The position numbers and the translations under genes were made by a program. A stretch of DNA of 64,000 nt, taken from Anthonomus grandis grandis (lineage: Eukaryota > Arthropoda > Insecta > Coleoptera > Curculionidae). Positions 53,176 to 64,000 of the stretch are shown here, piece by piece. Location of the stretch: positions 40,048,227-40,112,226 of the forward strand of contig NC_065546.1 in assembly GCF_022605725.1 (NCBI RefSeq), in the 5' to 3' direction. Positions within the stretch are counted from its first letter, which is position 1. Each line of letters starts with the position of its first letter. The notes beneath the pieces are model-generated. The model searched no databases and had not been told where the DNA came from. It was given only the letters and a program-made list of their open reading frames with translations.

Positions 53176-55891
53176 CACGTTAACTGCCAGTCCCAATTAG
53201 AAAAAAAAATTACCGGGTCCTACGGACCACGTAACTATTTTATTAAAAACAGTGTCTGCATCAAAACGAACGCATGTGTAAAAATTTATGTATATTTTGC
53301 TTTTTTTAGTTTAAAAAAGTTGTGTCCAAATATGGTATACTTTTACACATGGCACCTGATTAAACAGGTTTTATTTTTTGATGTCGTGTGCCATGTGTAC
53401 TTTATCTGGACACGTACAAGGTCAATGTTGATTCGCCTGGAGAGATGGCAGCAGCTGTACGGTTTTCACTAAAAGCAGAAATACCACGTGCATTTTATGT
53501 TTGTTGCCTTCTTCAGTCATTCTTTCTATAAAAATCGGTGTAAAAACATGTTGTTTTGTGGGCTATAATTTGGAGGAGCAATGGCGGCAAAGAAAAGAAT
53601 TATTTCTAATACTGAGATGCAACAAGCAGTGGAGGCTGCGGCAGAAGAAATAGAGATTTATAGAGACCTCGACATGAGTGACGAGTTTTCAAATATCTCA
53701 GATTCTGATTTGGATCCGACATATTTGGCCGGCGAGATATCTTCAAGCAGTTCTGAAGAAGACCGCCCTAAAAAGAAAAAGATGAAGTATGTATCTCAGT
53801 TAGGTACGTAGGAGGTTTGGCAATTCCATTTTTTATACATGGTTTATTTTCTAAAATGTTATTAGAAAAAAAACAGTGTTGTAAAAAGTTTCAATATACT
53901 AACTCGCGTACGAAACTAAGTGGAATACTTATGTATATCAAATTTAACGTCTAAAATTCATATTTTCTCTTCCTAGTAATGATTATCTTCTTATACACTA
54001 CCCTCCATTTTTTTAACTTCTGAGCCTTCAACATCTGCTCAGTTAGATATAAACATAGATTCTTCAGGCAATGATGAAAGACCGGAGTGGAGACCAGCTT
54101 CAGGAAATTTTTCGACATTCACTCTACCAATGAATATTGGAATTTCACTAGCCTTGCAGACCCAAATGCGCGGTAAGGATGAACTTCATTTTTTTGAATT
54201 ACTTGTATCCGACGATGTTATTAATAAGATCGTTGTCGAAACAAATAGATACGCGAAACAGCAAATTATTCTTGCCATAACGAATGAAAATATTGGCCAA
54301 TATTCTCGCCTAAGTGCGGTGGATACTAATTATAACGAAATACGAACATTTATTGCTATTTTAATTTGGATGGGATTGGATAAAAAACCATCACTAAAAG
54401 ATTATTGGCGCAAACATCCATTATATAAAAACGAAATATCAGAATATTTGCCGCGGAATAGATTTGAGCTGCTTTTACGTATGTTTCATTTGGCAAATAA
54501 TGAAGATTGTCCTCCCAATGACCGGCTTCATAAAATTCAATGCCTTGTTGATATGCTGAACAAGAATGCTTCTTTCTGCATTATTCTAGAAGAGTCTCTT
54601 TGCATCGATAAAACCATGATACCTTTCCGAGGTAAATTATCCTTTCGACAGTATATAAAAGGAAAACGACATAAGTTCGGCATTAAAGTTTATAAAGTAT
54701 GTCTAGATGGAGGATTTACTTACAGCCTGAAAGTATATTGTGGTAAAGAGAAAATAAATGGACAATCGGTTGCGGAATCTATTGTTATGGAAATGTTGCA
54801 ACCATTGCTTGATAGTGGCCGGACCCTTTTTGCAGACAATTGGTACACCTCTATTCCTCTTGCGGAAACTTGCAAAATAGATCAACTCATCTAGTTGGAA
54901 CGATTCGTAAAAACAGAAGAAACCTACTAAAGTCTGTAGTTGATGCAAAATTAAAAAAGGGGGAAATTGTTGCAAAACAAAATAAAAATAAAGTTGTTGT
55001 TATGAAGTGGCATGACAAGAGGGACGTGCTCTTCTTATCCACAAAACATACAGATGAACTAAAGGAAGTACACCATAGAGAGGGTCCTAGGCTCAAACCT
55101 TCTGCAATAATCGACTATAATAAGGCTAAATCATTTGTTAATATGTCAGACCAAATGTCAGCTTATTCAAATTCTCTTAGAAAGTCAATTAAATGGTACA
55201 GAAAATTGGCCTTTTAATTTATCACAGGTACCTATCCAGTCGTAAATGCCTTAAATCTGTACAATAAAATGAACGAGAAAAAAATCTCAATAACGACTTT
55301 CAAAGAAAACCTTGTCATGCAACTTTTGGAAATGGCAGTAACGCCAATCCCAATGAATCCCTCAAAAGAGCACAAAGTTTCCGAAAAGACAGATAACGAG
55401 AAAAAGCTAAAAAGAGGCCGGTGCAGATATTGCTACGAAAAAAACTCACAAGAACAGGGGTGTAATTATGCTGTAAAAAATACCAAAAGAGTTTCCTACG
55501 TATGTCTAGGTTGTGACGAAAATATTTTTATTTGTAAAGACTGTTTTTTTCAAAAACATGTAATTAAATTAGTTTGTTTATTTTATAATTATAAATAACA
55601 ATTTTACATGTTAAATTACTGCCCATTTAAAAAATAAACGTATCATTTAAAAACGTCATTATTTTGTGTCATAATATTTCGAAAAACAAAAATATTCCCG
55701 AGCCATTCTCAAACAAACTATTTCCTACGCCAGACCAATCCATACATACATTTCAATCAACGCTTAATGTGGCCGCCCCATGTACACATGGCTTGGAAGG
55801 TAAGAAGTTCTGTGTCCACTGGTGGTACACATGGCGCTGAATAAAAATTGACTGTGTCCATATATGGTACACATATATGGCAGTCAACGTG
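53176..55891 (+). mobile_element. piggyBac transposon with TTAA duplication
   Basis: The ends cacgttaactgcca (53176-53189) and, inverted, cacgttgactgcca (55878-55891) differ at one base. Perfect TTAA flanks lie at 53172-53175 and 55892-55895. Subterminal sequence near both ends shares the words tggtacacat and gtgtccatatatgg/gtgtccaaatatgg. It carries one plus-strand transposase. Confidence 0.93.
53581..55598 (+). pseudogene. piggyBac transposase
   Basis: Exon 1 starts MAAKKRIISNTEMQQAVEAA with an acidic DSDLDPTY segment and a basic KKKKMK run; an intron (about 53791-54022) joins PSTSAQLDINIDSSGNDERP. The core follows: ILIWMGLDKKPSLKDYWRKH, LCIDKTMIPFRGKLSFRQYI (first catalytic Asp), and LFADNWYTSIPLAE (second). 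A frameshift near 54890 and a TAA at about 55216 break it. The third site reads KSFVNMSDQMSAY where family members have VDxxDQ, so the first of the two conserved aspartates is Asn. The C-terminal cysteine-rich zinc domain (GRCRYCYEKN ... ICKDCFFQKH) ends at 55598. Probably inactive. Confidence 0.9.
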
Positions 55892-56404
55892 TTAAGCAGA
55901 AAAAACGAAATGGTGCGAAGAACTTGGTTTTGCAGCAACTCAGGGTATTTATGGGCGGCAATCAATAAATGGTCGCCATGTATAAAAAATTTACCTATAA
56001 CATGGTCGTCTGAACATTCAATATTTGAACATGTTTTTTCCAAATACTGGTAACAATATTATGGTCCGTACACAGTTCCTTCCCAATACTTCTAGGGCAC
56101 TACAAAGACAAATCTCTACCTGTCAAATGCCTCCCATAAAACTATTTAACAATTTAAACTCTTCCGGAAGGAGTATAAAGAACCATAACTAGAGGAAAAT
56201 AATAGTGCTTTAAAATTCGACAGTGCAGCCACAGTCTCACAGTTGAAATCTATATACTTTGGTGCAGCGTGTTGCCACACAAAAAAATGTAAAAAATAAT
56301 AAAAAATACTTCAGAGAATATCAGAAAATATTGCTCATTGATTGGAGCAAACGAAGTTGTCATTATTTTGGACAAGGCGTAATCTTCAATTCCCCAACCT
56401 GTAT

Positions 56405-57060
56405 ATCATCAGGTTTATTTTTGTATCGATCACTAAAATATCTTTATCTTAAATTTTGCTCATAGACTAACCCCAAAATCTACAACAATTATCGTCTCTA
56501 GTGCCAGCCCAATGATTCTCTTAGGACTTAGATAATTAAAATATTGCTTAATATAATGAAATTCATAATCAAGCAGCCTAATATAAACTTTACGGGTATT
56601 TTAATTTTTAAATGGGTAAACTATCCCTATTGTTAAATAATCCGATTTAGTTAAAATTTAAATAAAATATTCATGATTATATCAGGGCTAAGGTTACTAG
56701 GTGAATTATTACCACAATCTAATCTGGTTTCACAATATATTGAAAAATTGTTGTAAACTCTGAACTGAATTTATCATAAACATTTAAGGTTATGACAGGA
56801 GATTGTCTAAATATATTTTTTTACTTTTTCGAAGAAATGATAACAAAGTCAATTTCTCCATTAAGTGCTTATAAGAGTCGGTAAAAGTATATTAAAAAAA
56901 CCGTTTTAACACACTTTAAATTATAAAATATTCACACAAAAAACTAAAAACATTCCGATGGAACATCTTCATCTTACCACTATATGAAAAAAATTAAAGA
57001 TCTAATTACACATTAGACATTAAAAAACATTATCAAACACATCGCAAAAATTAAAGTTCA
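56405..57060. other. Unassigned AT-rich sequence
   Basis: No coding resemblance or repeat seen. Confidence 0.35.
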
Positions 57061-57860
57061 AGCCGAGGTATTGGTGAATTGAATACAATGATTTTATGGT
57101 GCTATTTCTACTGATACTCTGCTCTCATCATGTATTGAAAAAATTGGCAGGTTCCTCTTGACAAAGGTTAAACAGGTAAGTATATACTGATATGGAAAAG
57201 TAAGTATCTTAAGTTCACCGAAGTATTGCCTACAGCAGTATCGATAATGTACCCCATCCATTTCCCTTACACATCTACGCTGTAGAGCAAATATCTCAGA
57301 GGCCCCCCAAGGAATGTCCTCAGTTAAAAATAGCGCAGGACATGTTGGAATCAAAATAGCCATAGTAAGCTCGTCTCTTGAAACAGTCTAGGATTTACTG
57401 AATAGGGCTAACATGCTCATGGCACAGTCCAAGTACACTCCCAAGAATTTCACCCTCTCAACACTCGGTAGGATATAAACAGATTTCAGCGACGACTGAG
57501 TTTTTGTATTGTTGGGGCTGAGCCTATTCCTACAATCCAGAAACCGAAATTGTACTTTCTCTCGTCCGTCTAAAACTATGTTCCAGGTAAGTAGTGTTTT
57601 CGATAAACAGTGTAAGTCTTGAATTCTGGCAAAATTCATTCAAATCATTGAAATAAATGAAAAAGGGCCTAGAATGAAACATTTGGCAACGCTATGCCAG
57701 ATAAGTTGCTTTGAAGTAAGCAGTAAGTTATTCTGAAATTTAACATATTGATGGTTATCCTTCAAGCATGATTCAATGAGGTCAGTGCTGCAGAGGTGTG
57801 TGGGATGAAAATTAATACTATATTGATCAACACAATGCCTTATCCAGCCTCTACAAACTC
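57061..57860 (-). mobile_element. Non-LTR reverse transcriptase fragment
   Basis: Minus strand reads AKCFILGPFSFIYFNDLNEF (about 57690-57640, degenerate PQGS-LGPLLF), VERVKFLGVYLDCAMSM (about 57450), and IFALQRRCVREMDGVHYRYC then LKILTFPYQYILTCLTFVKR (57290-57160). It resembles the thumb region of the element in Larp7 intron 1 and lies in the 3' flank of GST 2. Truncated at both ends. Confidence 0.78.
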
Positions 57861-58462
57861 TAGTTTACAGACATTTTATTGCCAATAGACACTGGCTATT
57901 ACAAAACAACCTATAAGCGTCAAAGTAGACGTGACCATTTGATCTTAGATGATATTACTAAGATAATTTGATAGGTATACAAATAAAATATTGATTATGT
58001 ACTTTTTCTACTTTTTAATATTAACTTTCCATATATTTATGCAATTTGAGATACACTATCAAAGAGCAAATCACACTTTTACCATTTTATGTCTTAGAAT
58101 GAAGCTTAATAGTTAATTTCATAAAAGCTGTCACTTTTACAAAAAAAAATATGTTTAACTTTGACAAAACGGTTAAAGGTGTATATAACAAAATAATACA
58201 AAAAGTATCTTATCTTTACTGAAAAAGAAAAATAAAAATTATTTCTTGGTAGAAAACTGTAGTTTTAATTTAGTTCTGCCTTGTAAGCAAGACCAACTGA
58301 TATGGTTTTTTTTCATAGAATAGACCATAGAAACAACTTTTAAAAAACATCAAAAATAGAAGATTTTTGCGTTTAACGCATTTACAGTTAATAGTCATGT
58401 TTTTTTAATACAACATTTAAAATGTGATTATTTTGAACATTTAAAAATCCAAATAATACTTT
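57861..58462. other. 3' flank of GST 2, unassigned
   Basis: AT-rich; no coding feature seen. Confidence 0.35.
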
Positions 58463-59051
58463 TTAATGCTTGTTGGGACGAGTTTCCATATACTTTTTGA
58501 TATTTGGCTCATTGACCACATGCTCCTTCACCTTTTGTAGATTAGGGGCACTGGCCAAAAGATCCTTCTTCGCCATAAAGTTCATGTAGTCAATTAGACC
58601 AACAAAAACCAAGTCAGCCCAAGTCAACTAAAACATAACAATTTTTTCACCTATTAATTTAAATTTTAAGTAAATGCTTACCTTGCTGCCAACAAGATAA
58701 CCTGCATTTTCCTTGGCCATATTATCCAATTTTTCCAAGTAAAATGGCACTATCTCCCCAAACAATGTTTTGATATAAGCTTCCTTGGCAGTTTCATCAG
58801 ATTCATAATGGTACTTGCCAATCTCTAAAACATTTATACAAATAAATGATTGATCCACATATTTATGCCTTAAAAAACATTACTTTGCCTAAAATCATTG
58901 ACAGTATCAACTGCAGCATCAATATCCAAATCTTCCAAGCTGTCTTTGCCAATCAGCTTTACTTCTTTGGCCAAATAGCGGCAGATGGCCATACTTTGAT
59001 GGGAGACCCTTCCGTGGTGCTCTAGTACTGGCAACTGGCCAAATGGCATAT
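58463..59051 (-). CDS. GstS: Sigma-class glutathione S-transferase 2 (first exon not found)
   Basis: Three exons: 58884-59051, 58682-58824 and 58463-58627. They parallel exons 2-4 of GST 1 in phase, and the middle exon has the identical length of 143 nt. Exon 2 reads MPFGQLPVLEHHGRVSHQSM (cis-Pro LP, HQS glutathione contact) and IDAAVDTVNDFRQ. Exon 3 holds EIVPFYLEKLDNMAKENAGY. Exon 4 holds LTWADLVFVGLIDYMNFMAK and ends METRPNKH. No exon with the KLTYF N-terminus lies in the 5 kb upstream, which is almost wholly transposon. It may lie beyond the window, or the gene may have lost it. The coding exons have no stops, which favours a living gene with a long first intron. Confidence 0.85.
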
Positions 59052-59469
59052 CTAAAATATAAGTGCAAATATAAAACACAGATATATGATTAACTTCTCA
59101 CCAAATCATACAGTAAGGGGGTGTATGAGTGAGGCATATTACACCAATGTGTTTAAGGAGCAACATGGTTTTGTTCATAAATGTCAGAGTTATTAATCTA
59201 CAGTAGTGGAAAAAAGTAGAGCAACATTTGAAAATACATTATTTTCTCAAGCAGTGAATGTAAACCAGAAGTAAAATTAATTCCAGTAATTTATTATTAC
59301 ACAAGCAATTTAATATTAAGAAAAAAAAACATATTTCCTTGTCCTTAGTATTTTTGTATTAAAAAAATATTTTTTAGGTGGAAAAAAGTAAAGCAACATT
59401 TTTTAATATTCGTTTTTATTTCATTTCTAATAAATAAAAAAACATAAGTTAATATTCTCTCGACTCATG

Positions 59470-59935
59470 TCGCCCGCTTTTTGTAAGTCATAATATTTTA
59501 ACCCTGTGTTGTATCTTTATTTTGGAAACAGTTTGCTTAGTTTTTAGAAAATATAAACAGGAACTCCACTTAGGAAGCCACTATAATACGCGACAAAATT
59601 ATTTGTTGAGGCTACCCATTCCTCATTTTGAACTTGTCCGTAGCTCTATCATATATGGAGGTAGAAAGCTGTTTAATAAACTTCCACTAGAAATAAGACA
59701 ACTTAAGACTGAAAAAAGCCTACGTACAAGGACGAAAATATTTCTTGCTAGTAAAGCGTACTATAGTTTAAGTGAATTTTTTAATGATTAGCATTTAAGT
59801 ATTTTTCAAAATTTTATATAATTTTATTTTATTTTAAATTAGTTTCTCGTTTTTATTCATTTAATGTACAGTCTATTGGCTTTGTCTACAACTTCTATGT
59901 TTATATTGACAATAAAGCATTTTTGAGTTTGAGTT
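59470..59935 (+). mobile_element. 5'-truncated non-LTR element 3' end
   Basis: Plus strand 59522-59791 reads SHYNTRQNYLLRLPIPHFEL, SSIIYGGRKLFNKLPLEIRQ and KAYYSLSEFFND, the C-terminal tail of a jockey/CR1-like polyprotein, followed by a 3' UTR with aataaagc near 59910. Inserted between the Tc1 stop codon and its left terminus. Confidence 0.75.
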
Positions 59936-61228
59936 TTAAGTTATTTTGTACCCGTTATTCTTAATTACATCTTCACAACGTTTTGGCATAGATCTTATTA
60001 GCTTAGAAATAATCCCTGGATCCATATTCACGCATGCTTCCTTCAATGCTTCAAACAATTCTTGCTGATTTTCATAAGATTTTCCTCTGATTTTGGAATC
60101 TAAAATGTCCCACAGATTCTCACTTGGATTGAGATCAGGGGATTGTGAAGGCCATTCCATTACATTAATGTTTTCCTTTCTGAACCAAGCTTTTACAAAT
60201 CGAGAAGAATGCTTGGGATCGTTGTCCTGTTGAAATAAATGTCTTAAAGGCATAGTATCATCAGCATATGGAATCATTTGGCTCTCTAATATGTCCTTAT
60301 ATTAAAACCGGTCCATTATACCTTCTATTTTTCACAGGAGGCCCATACCATAGACCGAAAAGCATCCCCAAACCATTATTGCTCCACCACCACGTTTCAC
60401 TGTTGGACAGGTATAGTTAGGGTTGAGTCTTTCATTGATAGGGCGTCTAACATATACAATTCCATCACTTTTGAACAAACAAAACTTGGATTCATCGCTC
60501 CAGATTACCTTTTTCCAATCATGCTCTGTATAATTCATTTAGAAATTTTTATTAAGGTTCATTAAGAAATTAAATCTTATTAATTGATAATGCTGTCTTA
60601 AACTAGAACTATAAGGTGTTGTGAATTGTGATGGTAATTGTTCCTTTGTGTATATAAGTTATAGTTATATAAGTATTGTCTTTTTTTTTTCTCTGAACTG
60701 ATTGTTCTAAGTTATAGGTAATCTTTATATTCTAAGCTTTAATTGTATGTTGGGTTAGGTTAGTTTATATTGAGCATCCAATTATTATTCTTATATTTTT
60801 TTGTAATATTGGGCCAAAGCCCGTTGATATATTAAATAAATAAATAAATAATGTAATGTGTCTTATTTTTTTTTTGACAGGTCTTCTGGCAAATAACTTG
60901 GCCTCTAATAGTCTATTTCTCACCGTCCTCGAAGTCACATTTCCTCCAAGCTCTTCGGATATGCGGTGCTTTATCTTATTGGATCCCAGAAAAGGCTCAT
61001 TTTTAGCAATTGTGATAATTTGTTTATCGGTATATGGAGTGGTTTTTCTACGTCTCCCTTTTTCTTAACAGATAAATCGCTATTTATATAAAACTGCTTA
61101 ATTATACGAGACACGATAGATCTATGTAACCTAAATGTCTCTGCAATAGCAATCTGCTTTTGACCACTTTTGTATAAATCAACAATTCTATTTTTAATAT
61201 CGACAGATAAATGTTTACCGCGAGGCAT
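59936..61228 (-). pseudogene. Tc1 transposase, disrupted
   Basis: DD34E transposase. Start MPRGKHLSVDIKNRIVDLYK at 61228, then a paired-like helix-turn-helix (AIAETFRLHRSIVSRIIKQF). After a frameshift it reads TSRTVRNRLLEAKLFARRP, and a 300-bp retrotransposon tail interrupts it. It resumes YTEHDWKKVIWSDESKFCLF (first Asp), then HLFQQDNDPKHSSRFVK (second Asp) and SPDLNPSENLWDILDSKIRG (Glu in the NPSENLW motif), ending MPKRCEDVIKNNGYKIT. A TAA/frameshift near 60305 also breaks it. Closely related in layout to the intact element next door. Confidence 0.85.
60545..60852 (+). mobile_element. Truncated non-LTR 3' UTR with (AAAT)n tail inside Tc1
   Basis: About 300 bp ending ttgggccaaagcccgttgat, atatta and then aaataaataaataaataatg separates the two halves of the Tc1 transposase. 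It contains no coding part. The short ggccaaagcccg is a small stem before the tail, as in many CR1-like 3' ends. Confidence 0.7.
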
Positions 61229-61573
61229 CTTAAGCAGCCAAATACCGTCAACTTATCAGTTTAAACTAACACTAAGTAAAATATTTTGCATGATTGAGAA
61301 ATATTTTTTAAATGTTGCTTTACTTTTTTCCACTCTGAAGTATTCTTTTTTGTGTCCCTTGGTAAAACGAGATAAGAATTAACAGTTTTTATTGGCAAAC
61401 CATTTATAAGTACCATATGTTTTTATCTACAGAATTTATGCTAAAAGATTTTAAGCTAACAGATTTTATGCTAAAAGTCATCATCTAATATTTTATTTCA
61501 GCAACTTATTAAATGTTGCTCTACATTTTTCCACTACTGTATGTGTCTTTACAGATCCAGTTAATTAAATATA

Positions 61574-63116
61574 CAGTATCGGACAAAATTAGAGAGACTC
61601 GACTACTTACGTCTTTTATGTAAGATAAAAATGATTAAATTCCTCTTTTTGTGCTGAAGGATGTTATGTTTTGAAGTAGTTTAAAAAGGCACTAAAATAA
61701 ATTTAAAAAAAAAAACATTTCTCAAGATTTATTAGGAAAAATAAAAAAATGCAAAAAATTCTGTGCGACAAAATTAGAGAGACTTATCCTTAAAGTACAT
61801 TTGTACCCTATACTAATGAAACTAACCTAATACTTTGTCCAGTACCGTTTATTCTGGATAACTTTTTCACATCTATTCGGCATCGATCCAATGAGATTCG
61901 AAATTACAGCCGAATCCATTGATTTCCAGGCATTCTCGATTTCTTCAAATAATTGAGCACGATTCCCGATGTTTTTAGTGCGAATCTTTTTCTCTATAAT
62001 CTCCCAAAGATTTTCAATTGGGTTCAAGTCCGGCGATTGCGGTGGCCATTTTAAAACTTGAATTTTGTTAGCCAAAAACCATTCCTTCACAAGTTTGGCC
62101 ATATGTTTGGGGCCGTTATCGTGTTGGAACGTGAATCTTAGCGGCATTTCCCATTCGGCGTAAGGCAACATTACATCTTCCAGTATAGTCCGATACATAA
62201 ATCTATCCATAGTGCCCTCAATTTTGTGGATAAGACCCATTCCATAACCCGAAAAACAACCCCAAACCATTAAATTGCCACCACCGTGCTTCACAGTACC
62301 AGAAACATATTTTGGATCAAGCCTTTTGTTTGCTGGGCGATGTACGAACTGCGCTCCATCACTTCCAAAAATATTATATTTAGACTCGTCACTAAACAAA
62401 ACCTTATTCCAGTCCTTAGCTGTCCAGTAACGGTGACGTGTTGCAAATAACATTCTAGCAGCTACATTTTTTTTTGATAGATGGGGTTTTTTTGCTGGTC
62501 TCCTTCCAGGAAGCCCCGCCTCCACTAATCGCCGCTGCACAGTCCTGGATGAAACCCCAGGTGCCTCCAATTCAGCCAAAATCTGTGTTGAAGACGCGGA
62601 TTATTCTGACTTAGTCGTTTAATTCTCCTGTCCAGCAGTACTGAGGTTTTTCTCTTGCGGCCACCTCTTTTAAGGTTTGTCACTCTTCCACGGAGCTGAT
62701 AATTTTCTATTGTTCTGGAAACCATTTGTTTACTGACGTTGAATTGCTCTTTTATTAATTTTTGTGAGCGACCTGAGTTATAGGCTTCTATAATTTTTTC
62801 TTTTAGGTCTATGGAATAATGTTTACCACAAGGCATTGCTAATGATATTCTCAAACTAATAAACAGAAATTAAACTAATCGCGACTTCAGCGAAACTAAA
62901 TACAAAATGAGTCTCTTTAATTCTGTCGCAGTAATTTTTTATCAATGTTAAAAACATTCTTTAAATAAATGTAAACATGAGCTACAAAAATGAATTGTTG
63001 ATAATAGAATTCTTGTCAACTCCGGTATACACTGCTTAACAAATATTAATATTATTTCAAGTACAAAAAATTGGAGTTGGCAAATAGAGAAGTCTCTCTA
63101 ATTTTGTCCGATACTG
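61574..63116 (-). mobile_element. Tc1-like transposon with IR/DR ends, nearly intact
   Basis: The outer ends cagtatcggacaaaattaga (61574 onward; the match extends 26 bp) are perfectly inverted at 63091-63116, flanked by TA within TATA on both sides. Inner copies of the core (gcgacaaaattagagagact at about 61766, and inverted near 62910-62935) give the IR/DR structure known from Sleeping Beauty-type elements. 1,543 bp. Confidence 0.93.
61827..62836 (-). pseudogene. Tc1 DD34E transposase with a single frameshift
   Basis: Start MPCGKHYSIDLKEKIIEAYN at 62836; a further upstream in-frame Met (MRISLA) is possible. Helix-turn-helix 1 (IKEQFNVSKQMVSRTIENY), a basic GRKRKTS hook and helix-turn-helix 2 (LAELEAPGVSSRTVQRRLVE) follow. 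One frameshift near 62570 is the only lesion. Catalytic residues are all present: LFSDESKYNIF (Asp), TFQHDNGPKHMAKL (Asp) and SPDLNPIENLWEIIEKKI (Glu). It ends VIQNKRYWTKY at 61827. About 340 residues, full length for Tc1. Confidence 0.92.
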
Positions 63117-63129
63117 TATATAATTCTGT

Positions 63130-63450
63130 AATGCAGTGATCCCATCTATTTAATAAATAAATGGCAATTGAAAATAATCAACAGTTAGACATAATTTTCC
63201 TAGATTGTGTCAAAACTTTTATATGGTGGATCAACAGTTTTTGCTGCAATAATTAAACCTCTTTGAATTTGCAAACCATGCAAAATTATTAGTACAATCT
63301 TATCAGGCAGAATGCAAGTACAGAGTTAAAATTGGAGGCTGGTAATTTGGGCCCTGTCTAATTTCCCCTTTTCATTAATGATTTGCCTAATGTTGTTATG
63401 CAGTTTTAACTAGTTTTAAGTTTCTAACACTTGTTCAAAAAAAATTAAAT
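63130..63450 (+). mobile_element. Degenerate non-LTR reverse transcriptase fragment
   Basis: Plus strand reads QLDIIFLDCVKTF (motif A, DxxKxF) and later, in shifted frames, GPV-FPLFINDLPNVVMQF (the LGPLLFxLFINDLP block). Only about 300 bp survives. Confidence 0.6.
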
Positions 63451-63584
63451 GAGAAAAAAGCTGTGTTTTCTATTTACTACATCATTAATAATATTAGATA
63501 TCAGATTGGATAAATATAAGTTCTTAATATCAATCTAAGGTTAAGAATGTAGGGGTAATTTTGTGATAACTTGTAGCCAGGGCC

Positions 63585-63930
63585 GAGCCGTGCCGGGGGT
63601 GCAAGGGGTGCGCCGCACCCGGGCGGCGCTCATTTGGGGCGGCAAAATATCCGAAAAATAAAATAAAAAAGCGCCAAGTTATGAAAAAAAAATATGAATA
63701 ACAAAAATTTATAAAATTTAAAACTTATAATTAAGGCGCCAACAGAATACAATGTTTACTGAAATCGAGCATTGTTCCCCGAATCGTTGCTATAATAATA
63801 ATAATAATAATCTATATAGATAAATAAATAATAATAATATTGTAATAAAAACAATAGCACCGCAATTATGGTGGGTTCAGCCAGGGCGGCGCCGGCGCCG
63901 GTGCTGATGATGTTATATAAGGGCGGCGTA
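63585..63930. mobile_element. Repeat with GC-rich ends
   Basis: An AT-rich core is bordered by two GC-rich blocks: 63590-63640 (gccgggggtgcaaggggtgc, gccgcacccgggcggcgctc) and 63882-63932 (cagggcggcgccggcgccgg, then agggcggcgtaat). Words such as ggcggc, gcgccaa and cagggc recur in both. This looks like a non-autonomous repeat, but I could not align clean terminal repeats. Confidence 0.45.
63793..63840. repeat. (ATA/AAT)n microsatellite
   Basis: Uninterrupted ata repeats at 63793-63809, resuming after a short break at about 63824-63840. Confidence 0.8.
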
Positions 63931-64000
63931 ATTAAAAGAGCCGCGTAAAGTACCACCAATAGTAATTCCTCGAAAATTATTTCTTTCCGAATTTCAATAC

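Larger units (their letters stand above)
52481..56401 (-). mobile_element. mariner-like element split by piggyBac
   Basis: The ends caggttggggaatcgatcat (52481-52500) and, inverted, caggttggggaattgaagat (56382-56401) form a TIR flanked by TATA on both sides, consistent with a TA duplication. Without the piggyBac the element is about 1.2 kb, the size of a mariner. Minus strand 53150-52920 reads FPNRLIAGTGDVKWPPGSPG and INLEELLERI, the mariner C-terminal pattern. The N-terminal half, right of the piggyBac, is too decayed to read. Confidence 0.75.
59201..61539 (-). mobile_element. Tc1-like transposon with IR/DR ends, carrying two retrotransposon insertions
   Basis: The outer ends cagtagtggaaaaaagtaga (59201-59220) and, inverted, cagtagtggaaaaatgtaga (61520-61539) are flanked by TA (59199-59200, 61540-61541). 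A second copy of the motif (aggtggaaaaaagtaaagca) is inside each end, at about 59377 and 61310-61332, giving IR/DR termini. The transposase is on the minus strand. Two truncated plus-strand retrotransposon 3' ends sit inside. Confidence 0.88.

Noticed and set aside
63756..63959. Small frame at the right edge
   Set aside because: Composed of the microsatellite (poly-Tyr) and GC-rich repeat; not a plausible gene.

Overview
This is an AT-rich nuclear window from an insect, most likely a beetle. Genes carry spliceosomal introns. A glycine/histidine-rich secreted peptide ending GGYKSHGY resembles the coleopteran holotricin-3/tenecin-3 family, and the mobile elements are typical insect DNA transposons and non-LTR retrotransposons. 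No bacterial operons, CRISPR arrays, rRNA or tRNA were seen.

Host genes, left to right: an orphan THAP-domain exon with a possible 5' non-coding exon (9.3-10.5 kb, +); an intronless Mpv17-family gene (15.9-16.6 kb, +); a six-exon glycine-rich antimicrobial-type peptide gene (18.9-19.8 kb, -) and a wrecked paralogue whose halves lie at 20.3-20.7 and 25.2-25.3 kb; Larp7, the La-related 7SK RNA-binding protein (31.1-38.2 kb, -, four exons); a complete sigma-class glutathione S-transferase (48.4-50.7 kb, -, four exons); and a second sigma GST lacking its first exon here (58.5-59.1 kb, -).

Most of the rest is mobile DNA, much of it nested. There is a hAT element (12481-15793) with ends and a near-perfect 8-bp duplication. 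A PIF/Harbinger (A) sits inside a mariner, which sits inside the broken peptide gene (20.9-24.6 kb). A second Harbinger (B, 38315-43594, TTA duplication) carries a RAG1-like Transib element (38361-40840, TGGCA duplication) just inside its left end. Two elements (27981-30697 and 43743-47296) encode proteins of an unusual DDE-like family (similar to what I recall as DUF7869). A piggyBac (53176-55891, TTAA) sits inside a mariner-like element (52481-56401). Two Tc1 elements with IR/DR ends lie at 59201-61539 and 61574-63116. A pogo, a Tc1 remnant, many non-LTR fragments and several foldback elements fill the remainder.

The most striking structure is shared by Harbingers A and B. The transposase and the MADF-BESS DNA-binding protein are on opposite strands, and an exon of each lies wholly inside an intron of the other. 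The second is the recognisable Transib with RAG recombination-signal-like ends. The third is that both DUF7869-like genes have matching inverted termini, which supports calling this family transposases.

All coordinates were read by eye. Exon boundaries follow GT/AG sites that keep the reading frame. Edges of decayed elements are approximate.
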